Below, piece after piece: positions 5,136 to 9,254 of a stretch of DNA of 9,254 bases. Source of the stretch: an uncultured Fretibacterium sp. (GTDB lineage: Bacteria > Synergistota > Synergistia > Synergistales > Aminobacteriaceae); NCBI RefSeq assembly GCF_938040765.1, contig NZ_CALIAA010000143.1, positions 1 through 9,254 on the forward strand. The letters run 5' to 3'. The translations under genes were made by a program, and so were the position numbers. Below the pieces are notes generated by a model, which worked only from the letters and a program-made list of their open reading frames with translations, searched no databases and was not told the origin of the DNA. Each line of letters opens with the position of its first letter. The first letter of the stretch is position 1.

Positions 5136-6371
5136 TCACATCCAGGGGAGGGTGTCGGGGTTCTCGTCGTGGTGAAGGAAGTACTCCATGCAGTGGACGA
5201 GGGCGCGTTCGCCTCCGAGCGAGCCGCTCTTGGAGATCATGGGAAGCCTGTCGAAGGGCCCTCCGGACAGGCTCAGGAGCGTGATCCCCTCCTGGATCTC
5301 CCGTTCCAGGGCCACGTTTTCCGCCTTGACCCTCTGGGCGATGCGCACGGCGCAGTCCCCGCCGGTGACGCACAGTCCTCCGATCTTCGTGCGTCCCATG
5401 ATCTCGCGGACCGTGTCCGCCATCAGGTCCATGAACCCTTCGATGTCCCCGTTCGGGTATTCGCCGCGCACGAAACGTTTTTCCTCCGTCGTCGCGATGA
5501 GCAGAATGGACTGTCCGCAGCGGAGCAGCGGCTCCGCCTCGTCCGCCGCCCTGACGAGGGCCTCCGCGGCCCGGTCGGTCCCAATCCCTGCAGCCGAGAC
5601 GCCGACGGTCTGGACGAATCCATTCTCCAGCAGCTGGCGCGCCTGGCGCACGCTTCGCGGATGGGCCGTCCCGACGACGAAGACGAAGGGCTTCGGGGCC
5701 GTGGCCAGGGCCTCGGCGAGCCCGACGGACCCCACCCAGAGCACCTCTTTGGCGGGCCGGGCCTTCAGAACGCCCCGCACGATCATCCGGAGGTCCTCGT
5801 CGTTCTCGGCGTCGAAGCAATAGCATCCCTCCTTGGCGACGATCTCCGCCGTCCGGCCCGATCGGATCTGGTCGGCCGGGATCTCGGTGGGATTCAATCC
5901 CGCCTGGGCAAGAAGGGCGACGGTCGCGGCCGAGCTGGCGGATTGCGAGGTCGTCACGGTGAGGGACGACATCCGCTCGTGCTTGTCCAGGTAGACGGTC
6001 CCCTCCTCGATGGCCCGGCGACTGCGGGAGAAGGCGGACACGACGATGATGGTGTCGAACCCCATCTCACGGGCCAGGGCCTGTACCTCGGGTCCGACGT
6101 TGCCCCGGAGGCCCGGCTCGATGCGCTTGAAAAAGACGGTGCTGTCCTTCCAGGGCATCAGGTCGCGTGCGACGTTCTCGAGCTTGCTGCCGGCGCGTTC
6201 CGGAGAAGAAAAAAAGGTCTCGGTATCGACGGCGACGACGGAGTATTTCCTGAGGGACCCCAGAGAACCCGAATCCAGGGTCACGGCGGTGCGGTAACCC
6301 CCGTTCATGAACTTTGCCGCGGTCTCCACGGCCCCGGTATAATCGTCGGCGACAACCACGTAATCGAACAT
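5136..6371 (-). CDS. Divergent four-carbon acid sugar kinase family protein (DUF1537)
   Basis: A 411-residue cytoplasmic protein of the two-domain DUF1537 family (N-terminal substrate-binding domain, C-terminal nucleotide-binding domain). Characterised members (OtnK, DtnK) phosphorylate four-carbon acid sugars such as erythronate or threonate. Recognisable motifs: VVADDYTGA at 6-14 (usually ADDLTGA), VFFKRIEPGLRGNVG at 79-93 (usually YKKIDSTLRGN), GSVGLAEAL at 214-222, GGLCVTGGDC at 331-340 (usually ending GGDT), and ISKSGSLGGERAL at 379-391 (usually TKSGGFG). The Asp-Ser-Thr of the second motif and the usual PAFP-x-x-GR segment (here VSAFSRSRRAIEEG, 111-124) are altered, so the substrate may differ or activity be reduced. 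The ATG at 6371 follows a GAGGAGG ribosome site. It lies alone, without the aldolase or dehydrogenase partners common for this family, 138 bases after a co-oriented TerB-like gene. Family is confident; substrate unknown. Confidence 0.88.
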   Translation of the reverse strand: MFDYVVVADDYTGAVETAAKFMNGGYRTAVTLDSGSLGSLRKYSVVAVDTETFFSSPERAGSKLENVARDLMPWKDSTVFFKRIEPGLRGNVGPEVQALAREMGFDTIIVVSAFSRSRRAIEEGTVYLDKHERMSSLTVTTSQSASSAATVALLAQAGLNPTEIPADQIRSGRTAEIVAKEGCYCFDAENDEDLRMIVRGVLKARPAKEVLWVGSVGLAEALATAPKPFVFVVGTAHPRSVRQARQLLENGFVQTVGVSAAGIGTDRAAEALVRAADEAEPLLRCGQSILLIATTEEKRFVRGEYPNGDIEGFMDLMADTVREIMGRTKIGGLCVTGGDCAVRIAQRVKAENVALEREIQEGITLLSLSGGPFDRLPMISKSGSLGGERALVHCMEYFLHHDENPDTLPWM

Positions 6372-6378
6372 GCTGCGA

Positions 6379-6387
6379 CTCCTCCTC
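6379..6387 (-). promoter_or_regulatory. Ribosome-binding site of the DUF1537 gene
   Basis: On the minus strand GAGGAGGAG ends 7 bases before the ATG at 6371. It decides the start against the longer in-frame extension to 6482, which would add 37 residues absent from the family's usual VADD-type opening. Confidence 0.8.
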
Positions 6388-6444
6388 AAAACGGCTTGAA
6401 AAATACGGTCTGAAAGTTTTTGGCCGGACGGCGGTCCCACGGAT

Positions 6445-6473
6445 ATTTTAAGCCTCCCCGACCGTCCCGGAAA
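6445..6473 (-). promoter_or_regulatory. Possible promoter for the DUF1537 gene
   Basis: Within the 138-base gap after the TerB-like gene, the minus strand has TAAAAT (6450-6445, five of six matches to TATAAT). It is preceded at 17 bases by TTTCCG (6473-6468, only three of six matches to TTGACA). This weak sigma-70-like pair would start transcription about 65 bases before the start codon. Read-through from the upstream gene is an alternative, since no clear terminator is seen in the gap. Confidence 0.25.
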
Positions 6474-6509
6474 CCCTTGCAAAATGCCCTTGTCGGAAGG
6501 TGCATTGTA

Positions 6510-8585
6510 TCACGAGTGTTTGAACAGCGCGGCGAGGATGTTCGCGACCTCCCTCCCCCGCTCCGGGGCGGGCCTCTCGTCCGGCAGCGGGAGGGTGTCC
6601 GGCGCAACCTCGAGGGCCGTACAGATCCGGCCCAGGAGTTCCGGGTGCCGTTCCGAGGGAAGGAACCCCAGGAAGTTCGTCATGAAGTTCCTCAGGACCG
6701 CGCGCTGATCCTCCTGAAGCCAGAAACGCAGCACCTCGCCCCAGGATTCGGGCGTCGAGGGGTTGGGGATCAGAAGGTCCGCCAGGGCGGCAAGCCGGGC
6801 GTGGTCCTCCGGGGAGAGGGCGAAATACTCGTCCAGGCGAAGCCTCAGGGCCTCGAACTGGGCGAAGTCCTCGGGTCCCGTCAGGGAACAGGCGAACTCC
6901 AGCAGAAGTTCGGACGCGCAGTAGTCCGCGGAGAGCCGCGCGCCCATTTCCATGGGCACGAGGAGGACGGGGTCGCCCCAATGGTAATCCTTCCCCGCGA
7001 TGCCGAGGTTCGGAAGGATCCCATAGCCCTCCACCCGGGCGGTCTCCACGATTCTTTTCCTGTCCGATCCCCTGGGTTTGGAGTCCGGTTCGCTGCAGGG
7101 GATCCCCATCAGGTCCGCCAGGGCGGCGAGCGTCGTCCGGGTGGGGCCGGCCGGCTGCGACACGGGGTCGGCCTCTCCTCGAAGGCGAAGGACGAAGCCC
7201 TCCAGATCGGGGCGGTCGGTCAGCTCCTTCGCCTCCCGCTCGGCGGCGGTCTGGGAGACCTCCCGCATCAGATCCCTCCAGACCGCGATCAGAGGGGCAA
7301 AGGCTTCGAGCTTCTCGAAGAAGTTGGGAAGCTCCAGAACCCCGCCGGAGGCGTTCTTCTCGGAGGCCAGCGAGGGATTGGTCGGGACGTAGGCCAGGAA
7401 AACGGAGGTCCTGGGACGGGTGAGCACGAGCCCCCCCCTGCAGGCGCTTCGATACCGGGGGGAGAACTGTTCGAACAGGGCCTCCGAATGGCACATGGGG
7501 GAAGGGACAAAGCCGCCTTTTTCCGGGTCGGCGGCGGATGCGGCGTTCAGGGTTCGGGAGGAGCGCATCAGGGTGAAGGCCACGATGGCGGGCAGGGGCA
7601 GCCCGGAGCCGGCATAGGGTCCGAGCAGCATGCCGAGCAGCTCGTCGGGGACGACGGCCAAGGTCTTACAGAAGGCGAGAAGGTCCTCCTCGGGCAGCCA
7701 GAGCTTCACGGCCATCCAGGTGACGAAGCGAACCAGGCTGTCCTTGAGGCTTTCCCAACGGAGAAGCGGCATCAGGCGAAAGGCCTCGCCGATGCAGATT
7801 CCCAGGTCCAGACGGTCGACCAGGACGCGGCGCTCGAGGCCGAAGAGCCACAGGGCCGGGTAACAGACATGCTGGGGAGGCTGGATGCGCCCCCCTGCCA
7901 GCCATGTCAGGTAAATTCCGCGCTGGAGCGGCGTCATGGCCTCGTAGGAGACGGCGCCGTCGGCCGGAAGCGGCGTCTCCTCGTCCGGGTACTCGACGGG
8001 CAGGGTGATGTCGATGCAGCAGGGCTCCGATGTGGTGCTGGAGCCGTCGGACCAGTAGGTGACGGGCCCGAGGATGACGAAATCCCCGATCTGGAGCGAG
8101 CCCGTCTTTCCGCACCAGCGTAGAAGCAGAGGAGCGGCTCCCGGCTTCTTTCGTTCCTGAGGGGCACCGTAGGAGTAGGGCGAATCCCCGCCCAGGGCCG
8201 TTGGGGCCGCGGAGGAGTACGTCGCGCTCGCCACGGCGCTTGGAGAGCTGATCGGGGCCGCAGCCAGAACCGGGGTGAGGGGGTCGATCTCCTCCTGGAT
8301 AGCCGGTAGGCCCGCCTGTCCTTCGATCCGCTCCTCCGAGGGGGCGGAAGAGGCAGGACGTTCGTCCCTTTCGCCTATGGAGGCCGGCCTTTCCTCGGAG
8401 GATCCGGCGATGACAAGGCGGTCGGGTTCCTCCAGGGGAAGCGGGACGGCCTGCGGCGCCCTTTCGTCGGACTCGCTGAGGACGGGCTGTGCCGGCGCCT
8501 CGTTGGGGAGGGCATGCCTCGCCTGCTGCTTGAGCAGGGCCCCGACGGCCACGACAACGACAATCCCGATCATGAGAAAAAGCAC
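6510..8585 (-). CDS. Membrane-anchored TerB-N domain protein of unknown function
   Basis: A 691-residue protein with one hydrophobic segment at the very N-terminus (about residues 2-18, Ile/Val-rich, then KQQAR), consistent with a signal anchor. A low-complexity Pro/Ser/Glu/Ala linker (about 22-150) follows. Residues about 152-375 resemble the TerB-N domain: IGDFVILGPVTYW (166-178), MTPLQRGIYLTWLAGGR (217-233) and ALWLFGLERRVLVDRL (244-259), matching the family's qRa-YL-WLa-GR and GLErR patterns. The C-terminal third (about 517-662, with YGILPNLGIAGK and LSPEDHARLAALADLL) resembles the TerB or TerB-C helical region but is less certain. TerB-family proteins are often linked to stress or surface processes, but no ter genes are nearby and no activity can be assigned. 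The GTG start is chosen for its GGGAGG ribosome site and because the hydrophobic segment begins immediately. The DUF1537 gene lies 138 bases downstream on the same strand. Confidence 0.75.
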   Translation of the reverse strand: MLFLMIGIVVVVAVGALLKQQARHALPNEAPAQPVLSESDERAPQAVPLPLEEPDRLVIAGSSEERPASIGERDERPASSAPSEERIEGQAGLPAIQEEIDPLTPVLAAAPISSPSAVASATYSSAAPTALGGDSPYSYGAPQERKKPGAAPLLLRWCGKTGSLQIGDFVILGPVTYWSDGSSTTSEPCCIDITLPVEYPDEETPLPADGAVSYEAMTPLQRGIYLTWLAGGRIQPPQHVCYPALWLFGLERRVLVDRLDLGICIGEAFRLMPLLRWESLKDSLVRFVTWMAVKLWLPEEDLLAFCKTLAVVPDELLGMLLGPYAGSGLPLPAIVAFTLMRSSRTLNAASAADPEKGGFVPSPMCHSEALFEQFSPRYRSACRGGLVLTRPRTSVFLAYVPTNPSLASEKNASGGVLELPNFFEKLEAFAPLIAVWRDLMREVSQTAAEREAKELTDRPDLEGFVLRLRGEADPVSQPAGPTRTTLAALADLMGIPCSEPDSKPRGSDRKRIVETARVEGYGILPNLGIAGKDYHWGDPVLLVPMEMGARLSADYCASELLLEFACSLTGPEDFAQFEALRLRLDEYFALSPEDHARLAALADLLIPNPSTPESWGEVLRFWLQEDQRAVLRNFMTNFLGFLPSERHPELLGRICTALEVAPDTLPLPDERPAPERGREVANILAALFKHS

Positions 8586-8592
8586 GAATCCG

Positions 8593-8598
8593 CCTCCC
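8593..8598 (-). promoter_or_regulatory. Ribosome-binding site of the TerB-like gene
   Basis: Minus-strand GGGAGG with a 7-base spacer before the GTG at 8585. It supports this start over the open frame that runs upstream to 9053, antisense to the DUF3343 gene. Confidence 0.7.
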
Positions 8599-8762
8599 TT
8601 TTGTCGTTGGGGAGCGCTGCCGTACCGGCGAAGCGAAAGTGCGGTTCTCCCCCTTCGGTTTCCCGGGTCCCCGTCCGAAAAACATGGCCTCCGCCGTCCA
8701 GGGGTCCCCCTGCAGGGAGGCGCGTTTTGCCCCGTGCTTCGCGGCCCCGGCAGCCGTTTTTC

Positions 8763-8768
8763 ATTATA
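8763..8768 (-). promoter_or_regulatory. Candidate -10 box for the TerB-like gene
   Basis: A perfect TATAAT on the minus strand in an AT-rich spot (GTATATAATG). No good -35 hexamer is seen at 16-18 bases, so an activator or another sigma factor might be needed. The leader would be about 170 bases. Confidence 0.35.
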
Positions 8769-8813
8769 TACGTTCCCCGGCCTTTTTGCCGTTCCGGGCG
8801 AAAAATGAGGCCG

Positions 8814-8841
8814 TTCCGGTAAGTCAGCCGGAGGGTATAAT
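8814..8841 (+). promoter_or_regulatory. Candidate promoter for the DUF3343 gene
   Basis: A perfect TATAAT at 8836-8841 with TTCCGG at 8814-8819, 16 bases upstream, as a poor -35. Transcription would begin near 8848 and give a leader of about 100 bases. Confidence 0.4.
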
Positions 8842-8934
8842 CTTGCCTGGATTCCAAAAAATCGCGAGCTCCGGTCCTCGAAGAAGGGAAGTCTGAAGAG
8901 GAGAAAGCCGAGAGGAAAGACGTTTTTTCGAGAA

Positions 8935-8942
8935 GGGAGGTG
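8935..8942 (+). promoter_or_regulatory. Ribosome-binding site of the DUF3343 gene
   Basis: GGGAGGTG ends 7 bases before the TTG at 8950, and is the reason to accept that rare start codon. Confidence 0.7.
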
Positions 8943-8949
8943 TGTTTCG

Positions 8950-9174
8950 TTGAGCTGTCTCGCCACATTCAAGACGACCAGCATGGCGCTGCTGTTCGAG
9001 CGGTCCTGCAGGGAGGCCGGGATCGGGGCACGCATCGCCCCCGTTCCCCGCAAGCTGTCCTCCAGCTGCGGGCTGGCCTGCGAGTTTCCCTGCGAGGCGT
9101 TGGAGACCGTGGAGTCGCTTGCCGCGGACCACAGGATCGACGTGGCCGCCGTTCACGACCTGGAGAAGCTCTAG
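8950..9174 (+). CDS. DUF3343 protein, putative Se/S carrier-like
   Basis: A 74-residue protein of the DUF3343 family, described as putative selenium/sulfur carrier-like; members are common in anaerobes and often lie near sulfur or selenium metabolism genes. It shows the family pattern: a first strand (LATFKTTSMALLFE), a helix leading to GIGARIAPVPR (24-34), then the conserved SSSCG (37-41), and a C-terminal helix-strand. The conserved Cys is C40. Two more cysteines follow at 44 and 48, making C-x3-C-x3-C, plus C3 and C20, a high cysteine count for so short a protein. The TTG start is supported by GGGAGGTG and by the family's usual length. It is divergent from the TerB-like gene, and its TAG stop overlaps the stop of the next, convergent gene. 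Biochemical function is not known to me beyond the family label. Confidence 0.85.
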   Translation: MSCLATFKTTSMALLFERSCREAGIGARIAPVPRKLSSSCGLACEFPCEALETVESLAADHRIDVAAVHDLEKL

Positions 9175-9254
9175 CGGGCTTCGGACGGGCGTCCCCTGAG
9201 GTGCACGCCGTACTTCTTCAGCATGTCCGTCGGGCCGTAGGACAGCTTGGAGGC
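9171..9254 (-). CDS. 3' end of an unidentified gene (partial)
   Basis: The minus strand is open from the window edge to a TAG at 9173-9171, giving 27 residues (KLSYGPTDMLKKYGVHLRG in the middle, ending RPSEAR). Twenty-five of the 27 codons end in G or C, as in the other real genes here, and the frame stops exactly at the end of the convergent DUF3343 gene, which supports a real gene. I do not recognise the family from this tail. Confidence 0.55.
   Translation of the reverse strand, partial: ASKLSYGPTDMLKKYGVHLRGRPSEAR

Larger units (their letters stand above)
8586..8949. promoter_or_regulatory. Divergent intergenic region between TerB-like and DUF3343 genes
   Basis: These 364 bases separate two divergently transcribed genes and hold no supported gene. 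They contain a TATAAT on each strand (8763-8768 minus, 8836-8841 plus), three CGTTCC repeats at 8771, 8790 and 8812 between those two boxes, a small inverted repeat CAGGGG/CCCCTG at 8699-8712, and purine-rich DNA (8880-8940) leading to the DUF3343 ribosome site. AT content is locally higher at 8755-8770 and 8800-8860, as expected for promoters. Confidence 0.55.

Noticed and set aside
4776..6413. A 545-codon + strand open frame running through dciA's end and opposite the DUF1537 gene
   Set aside because: It crosses the hairpin array and is antisense to a gene with clear family motifs and a strong ribosome site; its composition is that of a mirror frame.
6372..6482. N-terminal extension of the DUF1537 gene to 6482
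   Set aside because: The conserved VADD-type opening begins at residues 6-10 from the ATG at 6371, which has a GAGGAGG site with correct spacing.
6420..8123. A 567-codon + strand open frame opposite the TerB-like gene
   Set aside because: Gly/Arg-rich shadow of the TerB-like gene, with no domain and no ribosome site evident.
6510..8585. Reading the TerB-N similarity as a tellurite resistance operon
   Set aside because: No terC, terD, terE or terZ genes are visible; TerB-N domains occur in many proteins of unknown function.
8586..9053. N-terminal extension of the TerB-like gene by up to 156 codons
   Set aside because: The extra stretch is Arg/Pro-rich, lies antisense to the DUF3343 gene and across the divergent promoter region, and would bury the hydrophobic anchor. 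GTG at 8585 has a good ribosome site.

Overview
The window is GC-rich bacterial chromosome: third codon positions are almost all G or C in the real genes, and several start codons are GTG or TTG. The gene set (dnaN, recF, mnmG, a DUF721/DciA-type protein, a DUF1537 kinase-like protein, a TerB-N-type membrane protein and a DUF3343 Se/S-carrier-like protein) suits an anaerobic high-GC lineage. My best guess is a Synergistota-type bacterium, but this is only an impression from gene content; nothing here fixes the taxon. No transposase, integrase, CRISPR array, tRNA or rRNA is visible.

Left part (1-4927, + strand): a replication and repair housekeeping block. The order is dnaN (sliding clamp), recF (gap-repair ATPase), mnmG (tRNA wobble-uridine modification) and a DUF721/DciA-like gene (candidate replicative-helicase loader). 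recF follows dnaN after 52 bases. recF and mnmG are separated by 103 bases holding a T-rich tract, a 10-bp palindrome and a second GC hairpin. mnmG and dciA overlap by four bases (ATGA), so they are probably translationally coupled. dnaN next to recF is the arrangement usually found near the chromosome origin, but dnaA, if present, lies outside the window.

Middle (4928-5135): a 208-base space between convergent genes that is full of inverted repeats. One is a hairpin with tandem G-A mismatches and a GAAA loop; three more follow back to back. The last is a second copy of the palindrome found between recF and mnmG, and it carries a compensatory base-pair change. This is the least explained DNA in the window.

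Right part (5136-9254): on the minus strand, a membrane-anchored TerB-N-type protein (start 8585) is followed after 138 bases by a divergent member of the four-carbon acid sugar kinase family (DUF1537; start 6371). A 364-base divergent promoter region separates the TerB-like gene from a short + strand DUF3343 gene (8950-9174). The last 84 bases are the 3' end of an unidentified minus-strand gene whose stop codon shares the palindrome CTAG with the DUF3343 stop. The left block works in replication, gap repair and tRNA modification. I see no evidence linking the right-hand genes into one pathway, and no clear new multi-gene system. The intergenic structured repeats and the divergent family members are what deserve a second look.
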